Below are positions 1-8,307 of a DNA stretch of 38,967 bases, piece after piece. The translations under genes and the position numbers were made by a program. The DNA lies in NCBI GenBank assembly GCA_015711855.1, contig JACVJF010000016.1, positions 1-38,967 of the forward strand. The letters run 5' to 3'. The DNA is from Candidatus Solincola quzhuomuensis. Its GTDB lineage: Bacteria; Actinomycetota; Geothermincolia; Geothermincolales; RBG-13-55-18. Under the pieces are notes generated by a model. The model made no database searches, was not told the origin of the DNA, and saw only the letters and a list, made by a program, of their open reading frames with translations. Each line of letters starts with the position of its first letter. Within the stretch, counting starts at the first letter, position 1.

Positions 1-50
1 GAAGCCTGGTGTGATAGATACTGGTAGTGGTTCCAACTGAACCCTTCATT

Positions 51-105
51 TGGACACCTCCTTGCTTCGCTTCTTGTACTACAAAGCAAGTATAGGGGGT
101 GTCCA
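51..105. repeat. Inverted repeat, possible insertion-sequence end
   Basis: TGGACACC at 51-58 is answered by GGTGTCCA at 98-105, and TTGCTT at 62-67 by AAGCAA at 84-89, so the stretch can fold into an interrupted hairpin. TGGACACC-type termini are common on insertion sequences. A short open frame running in from the window edge stops at 38-40, so this could be the right end of an element whose transposase lies outside the window. No transposase residues are recognisable, so this stays a suggestion; a free-standing palindrome is the alternative. Confidence 0.3.
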
Positions 106-504
106 CCATGTTTCTGAACCTGGGCAGAAAGTGAGGCCGCGGCGAACGGAAAGCTTCAGGGCGGAAGGGATTTAGAGCCGATCCTTTTCTTTTGACCGGA
201 CCAAGGTTTCGAGGAAAGGGAAACAAAAGGGCCTCTTAGCCCGAAATGCGTGCCTACTTCTCATGGCTGGTGGGCTTTTACAGGATGGCTCATAAAGGAT
301 TTGTCGAGGAGCAAGAGGGCTTCCTGGCCCGAAAAGCGCGTCGACCCTGTCTTGCAAATCCGGCCTTAAGCGGCCCTTACGGGGAAGCGCAGGCTCTTCG
401 GTTGCTCAGAACGGCAGCGCCGGCTGTCCCCCGTACGTGCCCCCCGTCTCTTCCGAAAGCTTGGGTTTTACGGCCTGGAGAACCGGTCCGGCATCCGGAT
501 GGAA
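106..504. other. Gene-free stretch, nothing recognised
   Basis: About 400 bases lie between the inverted repeat and the stop codon of the DUF763 gene. Short frames exist on both strands, but none has a ribosome binding site, a recognisable domain or a convincing composition. No tRNA-like arms or clear terminator were seen. It may be decayed sequence next to a mobile element. Confidence 0.5.
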
Positions 505-1593
505 CTAGTCCGGCCGAGACAGGAAACCCCTGAGTCTCCGCCACGCCGCCTCTCTCTCGCTCCTTTCCGTCCGGGAGGCGCGCAGGGCCCTCTCCAGGAA
601 ATCTATGGAAGCGTCGTAGGTCTCCCGGTCCACGGGATAAGGATGCCCGTCCTTACCCCCGTGGGCGAAGCTGTAGGCGGCGGGGTCCCTCCAGCTCAGG
701 GAGGTCCCGTAGACCAATTCCCCGATGAGGGCCAGGGCCCGCAGCGTCTTGGCGCCCACACCGGGCATGCCCAGGAGGGCGGCGAAGTCCTCCGGCTGCC
801 TCTCGTAGGTGGAGAGGAGCACCTTGCGCAGGGACTCCGGGTGCAGGTCCCGGAGCAGCAGCTGGTGGCGACGGGGCAGGTCCAGGGAGAGCAGTCTTTC
901 CAACTCCCTCAAAGTCTTGTCGGGGCGGCGCGAGGAGAGCTGCGCCGCGACCTCCCTGGTCTCGCGGCTCTCCACGGCCACCAAGTTCAGTACTGGGGAA
1001 CCACCTGCGTCCGAGCAGATGGCGGCGTGGGGCTCCTCGGTGAAATCCCGCACCCGGCTGGAGATCCAGTGGTAGCGCCGGGCGTAGCCGTTTTCCTCGT
1101 TCATACCCTGTTGGACCACCGCCCAATCGCCGCTCGAGGTGAAGAGGAAGAAGTGGTGGTAGATCTGGTAGCCGTCCTGGAGCGCGTTGCTGTCCACCTT
1201 GGCCGACATCCGGCTGGCATGCACCAGGGAGGGAATTCTCTCGCCCAACCCCGCCCTCTCCCCCTTTTCCTCTATCTCCCGTGGGGTGCGGCGGGAGGCG
1301 GCACCTTTGCCCCCGGCGGCGTAGAGGCCCAGGTCGCCGCGTTCGCGGAGGGCTTCCTTAACCGCTCCGCAGGTGGTGGTGGTCAATCCCGAGCTGTGCC
1401 AATCGAAGCCCAGGACGCACCCCAGGGCCTGGAACCAGAAGGGGTCGGAGAAGCGTTTAAGGGTGGCGCACGGACCGATCTCCTCCACCATCCAGGCCAG
1501 GATATCCCCGGATAGACGCACCATGCGCTCGAACAACCAGCGGGGCGCTTTCCCGCCGTGCAGGGGCAGGTCGGCGAATCCCGTGCGAGGCAT
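505..1593 (-). CDS. DUF763 family protein
   Basis: A 362-residue protein of the DUF763 family (COG1415), known from archaea and some bacteria and of unproven biochemical function. The family opening is present (MPRTGFADLPLHGG, residues 1-14), followed by the segment with paired Thr residues and a Cys around residues 65-75. A GMPGVGAKTLRALALIGE stretch near residue 260 looks like a helix-hairpin-helix, which suggests nucleic-acid binding. I chose the ATG at 1593 because it matches the family N-terminus and has GGAGGTG just upstream; the frame stays open for another 210 codons, but that extension is low-complexity and unlike the family. It is transcribed away from the zinc-ribbon gene at 1816. 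The family assignment is firm; the role is not known. Confidence 0.9.
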   Translation of the reverse strand: MPRTGFADLPLHGGKAPRWLFERMVRLSGDILAWMVEEIGPCATLKRFSDPFWFQALGCVLGFDWHSSGLTTTTCGAVKEALRERGDLGLYAAGGKGAASRRTPREIEEKGERAGLGERIPSLVHASRMSAKVDSNALQDGYQIYHHFFLFTSSGDWAVVQQGMNEENGYARRYHWISSRVRDFTEEPHAAICSDAGGSPVLNLVAVESRETREVAAQLSSRRPDKTLRELERLLSLDLPRRHQLLLRDLHPESLRKVLLSTYERQPEDFAALLGMPGVGAKTLRALALIGELVYGTSLSWRDPAAYSFAHGGKDGHPYPVDRETYDASIDFLERALRASRTERSEREAAWRRLRGFLSRPD

Positions 1594-1815
1594 CTCACCA
1601 CCTCCGTGGATCATCGTATCTCGCCGGGATGACAAGGAGCGCGAAAGCCGGCAGAGGTTGGGGCGAAGCGGAGTCGAGGTGGTGGTCATCGTTGGACAAG
1701 GCATGGACGACGAGGGACCCCCGCCATCGCCGCCCCGGAATTCGCCGGAAGTATTACTATAAAAGGTGTCGGGCGAAAGAATGTCGAGCGAGGAGACCAC
1801 AAGGCGAGGCGCATC

Positions 1816-2208
1816 ATGAGGGAGTTCATCAGCGGTAGGCTGGTGAGCGGGGGCGGCGTATGCGAGGGATGCGGGCGGACCCTCCGGACGGGGGAGAAGG
1901 TCTATTCCCTGGCCGCCGAAGTGGAGGAGATGCGGGAGTATCTCTACTGCCAGGGATGCCGCCCTTCGGAGGACGAGCTTCCCGACGGGGTCCTCAGCCT
2001 GGAACCCGCTCTGGCCGTCGAGGAACCGGGTGCCGAGGAGCGCACTTTGGGTATCGAGATCCGGGCCGGTTCCACCTGTACCCGCTGCGGGCATTCCTTC
2101 GAGGCTCGGGAATGGCTCTTCGTGGGGGTGGTGGAGGGACTCCACTCCGGCTTCATCTACTGCCGGGAATGCTACCTGCAGGAGAAGGCCGAGGCCGAGG
2201 AGGAGTGA
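1816..2208 (+). CDS. Tandem zinc-ribbon protein, hypothetical
   Basis: A 130-residue soluble protein built from two copies of one zinc-binding unit. The first has Cys16/Cys19 and Cys45/Cys48; the second has Cys88/Cys91 and Cys116/Cys119. Spacing inside each unit is nearly the same (CxxC, about 25 residues, CxxC), and the residues before each second pair are alike (EYLYCQGC and GFIYCREC), so an internal duplication is likely. An acidic, Pro/Glu-rich linker joins them and the C-terminus is acidic. There is no signal peptide. The start has only a weak AGGCGAGG ribosome site; a TATAAA at 1758-1763 may be its -10. Its stop lies 11 bases from that of the convergent permease gene. Such ribbons often act as protein or nucleic-acid adaptors; no specific function can be assigned. 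Confidence 0.75.
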   Translation: MREFISGRLVSGGGVCEGCGRTLRTGEKVYSLAAEVEEMREYLYCQGCRPSEDELPDGVLSLEPALAVEEPGAEERTLGIEIRAGSTCTRCGHSFEAREWLFVGVVEGLHSGFIYCRECYLQEKAEAEEE

Positions 2209-2219
2209 GCCACCCGTCT

Positions 2220-4586
2220 TCACAGCGAGCGGCGTTTGGTGGACTGGGCCAGGTTGAGCTTCCTTATGTACCGCAGGGAGGGGAACTCCGAGAGCACCAT
2301 CAACGCCGTCACCAACACGGCCACTATGATATGGGTCTGGGCGGAAACGGAGGGGGTAAAGGTGAAGAGGTCGCTCTGATAGAGCCGCATGGCCTGGTTG
2401 ATGACGATATGGGCGGCTACGTAGCCGGGGACGAGTCCCAACAGTCCCATGAGGACGTTCTCCAGGGTCAAGGCGAGGGAGGCCTTCCAGTGAGGGACGC
2501 CCAGGGTGAGCATGGTGGCCACCTCCTGCTCCCGCTCCATGATGTTGATGGTAGAGGTGTTGAAGACCAGGGTGAAGGCCATGGTCATACCGAATATCAG
2601 CATCACCGTGATCAAGAGGTACATCAGACCCATGTAGGAGTTTATCTCCGCCTTGATATGTCCCAGGTCCACCAAGGTGAGGACGTTGGGCATGGCGTAC
2701 AGGGCGTCCCTCACCTGCTGGTAATAACCGTGGTCCACCTTTAGATAGAAGGCGCTGGAGCGGGTTCCGTAGCCCAGCAGGTCCCGGGCCTCGTCCACGG
2801 GCACGTAGACGAAAGAGCCCAAGGGCTCCATGATGAAGCTCCCCACGATGAAGTTCTTCGACCGCCTACCGGAGGAGATGGTCACCAGGTCCCCTTCCCG
2901 CACTCCCAGCTGGTCCCGGTAGTTGTTGCTCAGCAGGCAGTGGAAAGGTTCAAGCTTTACTTTACGGTTATTCTCGTCCAGGAAGCCCCTCACGGCGGTG
3001 TCCGTGAGTAGGCCCATGACGATGCTCTCCACGTCCCGGTCCCCGGAGCTTATGGTGCAGGGATGTCCCGCCGTAGGCTCCACCTTGGTCACGCCGGTTA
3101 TCTTCTCCAGCTTTCTCTGGGTGACCAGGGTCTGGGGCTCCAGGAAGAGCACGGCTATGTCGAAGGTGAAGAGGTGGTTGAAGGCCCGGTCCATGTTCAG
3201 GTGCACGGTGTCGCTTATTCCCAGGTTGAGCATGATGAGCACGATGGCGAAAACGATTCCCACCACGGTGAATGCCGTGCGTCTGCGGTTGCGAAAGACG
3301 TTGCGCAAGGGGAGTCTCCAGAAGACCTTCAGGCGGTCCAGGACGGGAAGCAGCCTTTCCGCCCAGCTGGGACGGGAGTAATGAGTGATGTCCACCGTCC
3401 CCCGCAGGGCCTCGGTGGGGTGCACGGAGGCGGACTGGCGGGCGGGGACGAATCCCGCCAGAAGGCAGAAGGCCATGGCTATGAAGAACCCGTAGGCGAA
3501 GACCTGAGGATACAGACCGAAGTGCACGAAGGGGATGTCCATGGCCCCGGCGTAGATCTTGGAGACAAGCCAGGTGGCGAGTATGCCGAGGAGGCTCCCC
3601 AGGAATATGCCGAAGAGGCCCACCACCAAGGCGAAGGAGAGATAGTGACGCAGGATGTCCCGGGCCGGGTAACCGATGGCCCTCATCAGCCCGATGATGG
3701 GCCTTTGCATGCGGACCATGCGGGAGAGGATCATGTATATGCTGAAAGCGGCGATGGAGAAGAAGAGGATGGGGAAGAAGAGGGCGAAATTGTGGAACTG
3801 TCTCACGTCCATCTCCAGGAGGGTCTTGGATATCTGGTTGTCCCGGGTGGTCACCTCCTCGATGCTGTAAGGGGATAGTATGTTCTTCACCTGCTCCTGG
3901 GTGGTCTCCAGGAGGGAGTAGTCCTTGAGGACGAAGGCGAACTCGTTGTAGGAGCCGGAGGGGAAGCCGACCAAAGCGCGGGCTTGGTCCTCGTTGAAGT
4001 AGAACACCCCGTACACCGAGGCGGAGGTCATGGGGAACTGCCGGTTGCGGAAGACGACCAGGTATTCAGGGCTGGAGACCACCCCCGCTATCCGCACCGG
4101 AAGGCGCCGCCCGTTCTTCACCGCGTAGATATGGTCCCCTTCGCCCAGTCGGTTGAAGCCGGCGAAGTGGTTCTCCACCAGGCAGGTGAGCTCCTTCTCC
4201 CGGCCGGTAAGCTCGTGACCCTGGAGGAGGTGGAGGATGTTCACGTAGGGCTTTTCCGCGGGCACGCTGATCACCTGGCCGGTGATGCGGGTCCCGTCCT
4301 CCAGCTCCATGCTCATGGCCTCGCTGATGCGCGGCGTGATGATGCGCATGTTGGGAAGGGAGGAGAGCCTCTCCGTCACCCGGTCGGGGGCCCTCTCCAC
4401 CCGGACCAGGAGGTCTTCGAAGTTGAGCCTACGGTAGGTGTCTTCGTAGGACCTGGAGAGGTTGAGGTAGGACATGTAGGAGGAGGTGAAGAGCACGATG
4501 CCGATGGCCACCACCAGGCTCACGGCAAGGAAGCGGAACTTGGCCTGGCGTATCTCCCTCCACAGCTTCCTGCGCAGAAGCCTCAT
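2220..4586 (-). CDS. FtsX/MacB-type ABC transporter permease
   Basis: A 788-residue permease with the duplicated FtsX architecture. One membrane segment lies near the N-terminus (about residues 16-38), followed by a large outer domain, a three-helix FtsX block (about 260-400), another anchor after an FRNRRRTAF motif, a second outer domain, and a final three-helix FtsX block ending near the C-terminus. This is the layout of LolC/MacB-like and DUF214 permeases, which extrude lipoproteins, peptides or other envelope molecules by mechanotransmission. The ATG at 4586 has GGAGGCGAGAT in front; upstream in-frame codons are Arg/Gly-rich and unlikely to be translated. No ATPase gene and no membrane-fusion gene is adjacent, so its partner must be encoded elsewhere. 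The substrate is unknown. Confidence 0.85.
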   Translation of the reverse strand: MRLLRRKLWREIRQAKFRFLAVSLVVAIGIVLFTSSYMSYLNLSRSYEDTYRRLNFEDLLVRVERAPDRVTERLSSLPNMRIITPRISEAMSMELEDGTRITGQVISVPAEKPYVNILHLLQGHELTGREKELTCLVENHFAGFNRLGEGDHIYAVKNGRRLPVRIAGVVSSPEYLVVFRNRQFPMTSASVYGVFYFNEDQARALVGFPSGSYNEFAFVLKDYSLLETTQEQVKNILSPYSIEEVTTRDNQISKTLLEMDVRQFHNFALFFPILFFSIAAFSIYMILSRMVRMQRPIIGLMRAIGYPARDILRHYLSFALVVGLFGIFLGSLLGILATWLVSKIYAGAMDIPFVHFGLYPQVFAYGFFIAMAFCLLAGFVPARQSASVHPTEALRGTVDITHYSRPSWAERLLPVLDRLKVFWRLPLRNVFRNRRRTAFTVVGIVFAIVLIMLNLGISDTVHLNMDRAFNHLFTFDIAVLFLEPQTLVTQRKLEKITGVTKVEPTAGHPCTISSGDRDVESIVMGLLTDTAVRGFLDENNRKVKLEPFHCLLSNNYRDQLGVREGDLVTISSGRRSKNFIVGSFIMEPLGSFVYVPVDEARDLLGYGTRSSAFYLKVDHGYYQQVRDALYAMPNVLTLVDLGHIKAEINSYMGLMYLLITVMLIFGMTMAFTLVFNTSTINIMEREQEVATMLTLGVPHWKASLALTLENVLMGLLGLVPGYVAAHIVINQAMRLYQSDLFTFTPSVSAQTHIIVAVLVTALMVLSEFPSLRYIRKLNLAQSTKRRSL

Positions 4587-4781
4587 ATCTCGCCTCCGTC
4601 CTCGGCTTTCGTCCTCTCCCTTGTCTCCGAGCGCGGCCGCCGGCGACGATCTCTTACCCGCTACAGGCTTGCGGGCACCTTGGCGACCGGTGTGCGGGCC
4701 GCGCACACGCGAGCACGTCCGGGTTTCGTACCCATAATTATGTTGGTTGCCGCTCGGGATTTCCATGAGCGGCGAAGCTTT

Positions 4782-4812
4782 TGCCGTTGACGACCCCTTT
4801 TCCGTATATAAT
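4782..4812 (+). promoter_or_regulatory. Putative sigma70 promoter
   Basis: TATAAT at 4807-4812 lies 34 bases ahead of the small membrane protein gene. TTGCCG at 4782-4787 could be the -35 at 19 bases; TTGACG at 4787-4792 is a better hexamer but only 14 bases away. The -10 is convincing; the -35 choice is uncertain. Confidence 0.4.
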
Positions 4813-4845
4813 CAGGTATGAGGCGACCGGAGAAAGGAGGCCGGC

Positions 4846-5229
4846 ATGATCCCCTACGACAGTTTCCTCATCGATCCTCCCTGGCTGGTGTCCATCGGGT
4901 ACCTGTACGCCAAGGCCACCAAAAGGCTGGTGGGGGACGAGGAGAAGAGGGCCCGGGTGAGAAGGCTCCTCGACCTCGCCACCATCGGTGCCTTCTATAT
5001 CACCAGCGTGAGCCTGTACTTCAACCTGGAGTGGACGCGCTGGATATGGGAGATGTGCCGGGCGAAGTCCGGCCGGGACTGGATGATCAACTCCGGCGTC
5101 TTCAGGTTCGACCCGGATCACGTTTCCCCGCGGGGGCACGCTCTGGCTGCGGCCATCTTCGCCACCTATCCCCTGTGGTTGAGACTGGGTTACCTCCTGG
5201 CAGAGCGTTCCCGTCGGGAAGAGGGTTGA
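4846..5229 (+). CDS. Small membrane-associated protein, hypothetical
   Basis: A 127-residue protein with a strong ribosome site (AAAGGAGG, 6 bases before the ATG). Hydrophobic stretches occur at about residues 12-22, 46-60 and 100-116; the middle one is followed by a Trp-rich run (WTRWIWEMC). Charged, basic segments separate them, which suggests a small integral or peripheral membrane protein. I do not recognise the family. It is followed after 24 bases by the EamA transporter gene on the same strand, so the two are probably cotranscribed from the promoter near 4807. Confidence 0.7.
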   Translation: MIPYDSFLIDPPWLVSIGYLYAKATKRLVGDEEKRARVRRLLDLATIGAFYITSVSLYFNLEWTRWIWEMCRAKSGRDWMINSGVFRFDPDHVSPRGHALAAAIFATYPLWLRLGYLLAERSRREEG

Positions 5230-5253
5230 ACGGGACAGCCGGGGGAAACCGCT

Positions 5254-6174
5254 TTGGGGTCCCGTCTCAGGTACCACCTGCTTCTCTTCTCCGTCTGCTG
5301 GGTATGGGGCCTGGCCTTCGTGGGAGTTAAGGTCCTCGTGGAGGAAGTCTCCTACCTGACCCTTAACCTGGCCCGGTTCTTCCTGGCCGGCCTCTTTTTC
5401 ATTCCCGTCCTCTTCCTTTACCGCCGCCGACGGCCTCGCCTGAGTGCGGGGGAGTGGACCCTGGTCTTCCTGGCCGGGGTGAGCGCGGTCTACGGCTACC
5501 ACCTGGCCCTGACCTATGGGGAGACCATGATCCCCGCCGGGACGGCGGGACTCGTCGCCAACACCACGCCGGTCTTCGCCGCCGTCTTCGCCCGCGTGGC
5601 GCTCCAAGAGAGGCTGGGCATATGGAAGATATTGGGAAGCGGGGCGGCGCTCGGCGGGGTGGCGGTGATCACCTTCTACGGGGGGGAGGCGGAGCTTCGC
5701 GGGGGAAGGGTGGAGGGCGTGCTCTTCGTGGTCCTGGCCGCCGCTTCCTGGGCCGCGTACACGGTGCTCATCAAGCCCCTGGTGGAGGAGCACGACCCGG
5801 TTTACATCACCGCTTACGCCGTATTCTTGGGCACCCTGGCCCTTCTCCCCCTGGCCCTCACCCGCGGAGAATGCGTGGGGGAGCTGAGAGAGGTCTCCGT
5901 CGCCGGTTGGGGTTGGCTGCTCTTTTTGGGCTTGGGTTGCACGGTACTGGGGTACTTGCTCTACTCCAAGGGGCTGGAGGGACTGGGCGCGGGCCAGGCC
6001 GCCTTCTACATCTACCTCATCGCCCCCATCTCCCTCTTCTGGGGCTGGTTGCTGCTCGAGGAAAGGGTGAACGCGGGGCTTCTCCTGGGCACGGGGATGA
6101 TCCTGGCCGGGCTGGCCGCCGTGGGATGGGAGGAGAAAAGGAGCCTGCTCAGTCCCCGGGAGCGCGCTCCCTGA
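5254..6174 (+). CDS. EamA/DMT-superfamily transporter
   Basis: A 306-residue inner-membrane protein with about ten hydrophobic helices arranged as two EamA halves (roughly residues 5-140 and 150-295). The first half has the usual A-TYGETMIPAGTAGLVANTTPVF pattern of drug/metabolite exporters at its fourth helix region; the second half has the matching GLGAGQAAFYIYLIAPISL pattern. Members export amino acids, nucleobases or other small metabolites; the substrate cannot be read from sequence. The start is a TTG with a GGGGGA site 5 bases upstream; there is no suitable ATG nearby. Its last 26 bases overlap the 3' end of the convergent DUF1786 gene. Confidence 0.85.
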   Translation: MGSRLRYHLLLFSVCWVWGLAFVGVKVLVEEVSYLTLNLARFFLAGLFFIPVLFLYRRRRPRLSAGEWTLVFLAGVSAVYGYHLALTYGETMIPAGTAGLVANTTPVFAAVFARVALQERLGIWKILGSGAALGGVAVITFYGGEAELRGGRVEGVLFVVLAAASWAAYTVLIKPLVEEHDPVYITAYAVFLGTLALLPLALTRGECVGELREVSVAGWGWLLFLGLGCTVLGYLLYSKGLEGLGAGQAAFYIYLIAPISLFWGWLLLEERVNAGLLLGTGMILAGLAAVGWEEKRSLLSPRERAP

Positions 6175-7231
6175 AGGCCCGCACCAAGCCCAGGGGACCG
6201 GTCATCATCATGTCCCCTCCCGGGGCGGGATAGTAAAGGTCCAAGCCGAACCCTCCGAACATGCCGCGGCGGGGCCCGGTCACCGCCATCAATTCCATAT
6301 TATTCCAGCCGGGCGCTTCCCCCACGTAGAAGAGGCCGTGGCCCTCGGCCATGAAGGGGTCATCGTCCTTCGCCTCGCCGTCGGCGAATTTTTGCAGATA
6401 GGCCAGGAAGGAAGCGGGCTCCAGCCTGCGGGTGTGATGCTCCAGCACTCCCACCACCCGTCCGCGGGAGAGCAGACAGGCCATGGCGTGGCCGTTCCCG
6501 GCGTTCACCAGGAGGAGGTTGCCGGAGGCCTGCGCCGCGACCACCGGGTCCTCCAGGCAGCCGGCCACCGCCGCGGGGGAGGTGTCCATGACCAGGACCC
6601 GGCAGGCGGGAAAACGCCCCTCGGCGCGCCGGGCAGCGGAGCGGAGGCGGGGGAAGGTATCCGGGACCTCCTTGGAGAGGAAGGCCAGGGCCGTGGGCCG
6701 AGGGTCCGCCTCCAAACGGGCTCTCATGTGGGCCAGGCGGGTCTTGCGGTTGGACTCTCCGGTACGGTAGGTTCCGTGGTCCTGCACGGCCACCGCCACC
6801 CCGTAGAGGTCGTCCAACCGCTCGCCCCGCTTGGCCATGAATTCCGCCAGGGAGTCCAGATCCAGCTCGTCGGCGTGGACGCTCACCCCGTTGAACCTTG
6901 GGGGAGGGGAGTCGGCGATATCTATTCCCAAGGAGGCCACGTCCTCCGGGTTGTTGCGGACGGAAAGGGCCGCCTGGGGGGTCATGTACACCTTGATGCC
7001 TGCGGCCAGGGCCCGCATGATGGCGCGGGAGAAGGGACCTCCCCCCACCGTGTACCCGTATATGAAAATGCCCTCCTTGCCTGCCGCCTCCACGGCGCGG
7101 TCCACCTCTGCGGCCAGAAGGCGGGTGGGGCTGGGGAGCACCATGCGGGTGCAGTTCTCCAACTCCCGCCCGGAGTCGTAGAGGAGGACGTCGCAGGTCC
7201 CCACGCCTATGTCCAGGGCCAGTACCCTCAC
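6149..7231 (-). CDS. DUF1786 family ASKHA-like protein
   Basis: A protein of about 360 residues of the DUF1786 family (COG4012), found in archaea and scattered anaerobic bacteria and sometimes loosely labelled as related to pyruvate-formate-lyase activation. The N-terminus (VLALDIGVGTCDVLLYD) is a phosphate-1-like loop of the ASKHA sugar-kinase/Hsp70 fold. A Gly-rich loop (GYTVGGGPFSRAI) follows near residue 70, and NAGNGHAM near residue 245 resembles a second phosphate loop. It is probably a cytosolic nucleotide-binding protein; the reaction is unknown. Two GTG codons sit in tandem; the one at 7231 is 6 bases from GGAGG and was preferred over the one at 7234. It is convergent with the EamA gene and overlaps it. 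Confidence 0.85.
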   Translation of the reverse strand: MRVLALDIGVGTCDVLLYDSGRELENCTRMVLPSPTRLLAAEVDRAVEAAGKEGIFIYGYTVGGGPFSRAIMRALAAGIKVYMTPQAALSVRNNPEDVASLGIDIADSPPPRFNGVSVHADELDLDSLAEFMAKRGERLDDLYGVAVAVQDHGTYRTGESNRKTRLAHMRARLEADPRPTALAFLSKEVPDTFPRLRSAARRAEGRFPACRVLVMDTSPAAVAGCLEDPVVAAQASGNLLLVNAGNGHAMACLLSRGRVVGVLEHHTRRLEPASFLAYLQKFADGEAKDDDPFMAEGHGLFYVGEAPGWNNMELMAVTGPRRGMFGGFGLDLYYPAPGGDMMMTGPLGLVRAFRERAPGD

Positions 7232-7561
7232 CACCGACCTCCGTCCACCTTTTAAGACCGGTGTGTGGTATATGATAGCAGAGGGCTGGGGTCGGAAGGG
7301 CGGTTCAAGGGCGCTTGATTCGCGAAAAAAGAGGTACGTTTTTATATCGAGGATGTCGTTACGAAGAAGATGTCGGTGCTGGTGTTGGGAGACCGCAAAA
7401 CGGGGTTGATCCCATCCGTTTCTCCCTAAAGGAAATCGCTTCTTTTTCCGAAAAAAAAATGAGGCAAAAGGTATGGCTGCGAGAAGGGAGGTGAGGACCC
7501 GCTCCGTAAAGAATCGGACCTTTGACCATTTAAATCTCTAATGAAAGGAGGTGAGAAAGGA
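7232..7561. other. Pilin upstream region with hairpin
   Basis: This 330-base stretch has no supported gene. It becomes A/T-rich towards the pilin. An imperfect hairpin spans 7387-7426: GGGAG pairs with CTCCC, AAACGG with CCGTTT, and an inner GGG with CCC. A run of T then A follows at 7440-7459. It could be a leader element or an old terminator. The conserved bases of c-di-GMP riboswitches, which often control pilins, could not be found here. Confidence 0.35.
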
Positions 7562-7939
7562 ATGGCTAAGCGGATACACAGGCAGGAGGGTTTCACCCTC
7601 ATCGAGTTGATGATCGTCATCCTCATCATCGGTATCCTGGTAGGTATCGCCGTGCCCGTGTTCCTGGCCGCGCAGAACAACGCCAAGAAGAAGACCTGCC
7701 ACTCCAACCAGAGGAACTTCGTCGGCGCGGCCGACATATATGCCGCCGACGCGGAAGGGTATCCTACCGCTGCGGGTGACGTGTCACCGAGCGGGCGGAC
7801 ATGGCCTCAGGATTATTATGACGGTGTGCTGGTGAACGATGCGCCTTCTTGTCCCTCCGGAGGTACTGTGGACGTTGCTTATGGTGCGGACAACGAGGTG
7901 CGGCCGACCACCAGCTGCTCGAGCCACGGGTCCTATTGA
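7562..7939 (+). CDS. Type IV prepilin / major pilin-like protein
   Basis: A 125-residue prepilin. It has a short basic leader, the prepilin peptidase site G10|F11, and the N-methylated helix FTLIELMIVILIIGILVGIA with Glu at mature position 5. The mature protein has about 115 residues with a small globular head. One Cys follows the helix and two lie near the C-terminus (CPSGG and TTSC), which could form a closing disulfide. The ATG at 7562 follows AAAGGAGGTGA, the best ribosome site in this area; an upstream in-frame ATG at 7541 lies within that site. The processing enzyme is encoded at 12794-13570. No assembly ATPase, platform protein or minor pilin gene is in the window. It may be a structural pilin or a pseudopilin. 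Confidence 0.9.
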   Translation: MAKRIHRQEGFTLIELMIVILIIGILVGIAVPVFLAAQNNAKKKTCHSNQRNFVGAADIYAADAEGYPTAAGDVSPSGRTWPQDYYDGVLVNDAPSCPSGGTVDVAYGADNEVRPTTSCSSHGSY

Positions 7940-7957
7940 TGAAAGGATAGCGTTTCG

Positions 7958-7988
7958 GGAAGGAGGGACGGAATACGCCCCTCCTTCC
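7958..7988 (+). terminator. Strong hairpin after the pilin gene
   Basis: GGAAGGAGGG at 7958-7967 pairs perfectly with CCCTCCTTCC at 7979-7988 around an 11-base loop, starting 18 bases after the pilin stop. The T-run expected of an intrinsic terminator is missing, so it may instead protect the 3' end of the pilin mRNA. Confidence 0.45.
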
Positions 7989-8019
7989 GCTTGCGGTGTA
8001 AAAGTCGTTTGGGGCGAAA

Positions 8020-8158
8020 GTGCATTATTGGAGAGACGGGGTATCCCCGCTGAACGCCACGTGCTCTTCGAGCTCTACTGCTCTCCATACCTCGACAACG
8101 GCGACCTGAAGGTTCCGGCCACCTGCCGGCGGCTTACCTGACGAAGGCCGCTGGGTAA
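8020..8158 (+). pseudogene. Decayed DUF3786 C-terminal fragment
   Basis: This stretch aligns with the 3' end of the intact DUF3786 gene at 14999-15688. The peptide HVLFELYCSPYLDNGDLKVP corresponds to RVLFDRCCSRYLNTDDLKVL in the intact protein. After the next codons the match jumps frame and continues as AAYLTKAAG followed by a stop at 8156-8158, against AAYLMKAAG in the intact copy. A second frame change lies near 8035, where WRDG matches WGDE. No N-terminal half was found, so this is a truncated, frameshifted remnant. The remaining sequence to 8307, where the convergent YfhO gene ends, holds nothing recognisable. Confidence 0.7.
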
Positions 8159-8307
8159 AGGAAAAAATTGGCCCTCGAGTGTCATTGGCCGTAAGAGTAT
8201 GAGAGAACACTCTAAATAACAGAATAGTAGCGGGACACCCCACCATCTCAGGTCAAGACATAGATAAGAGGTAAAGCTTAACCAGCCCGATCGCAAGGTT
8301 TTGTAAA

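Noticed and set aside
1594-2223. Upstream extension of the DUF763 frame by 210 codons
   Set aside because: The family start and a good ribosome site are at 1593; the extension runs antisense through the zinc-ribbon gene and looks like the reverse of it.
4738-5793. Minus-strand frame of about 350 codons
   Set aside because: It is antisense to two well-supported genes, is Pro/Gly/His-rich and has no family match that I can see.
7232-7561. c-di-GMP (GEMM) riboswitch ahead of the pilin
   Set aside because: There is a hairpin, but the conserved loop bases of the class I and II aptamers could not be found.
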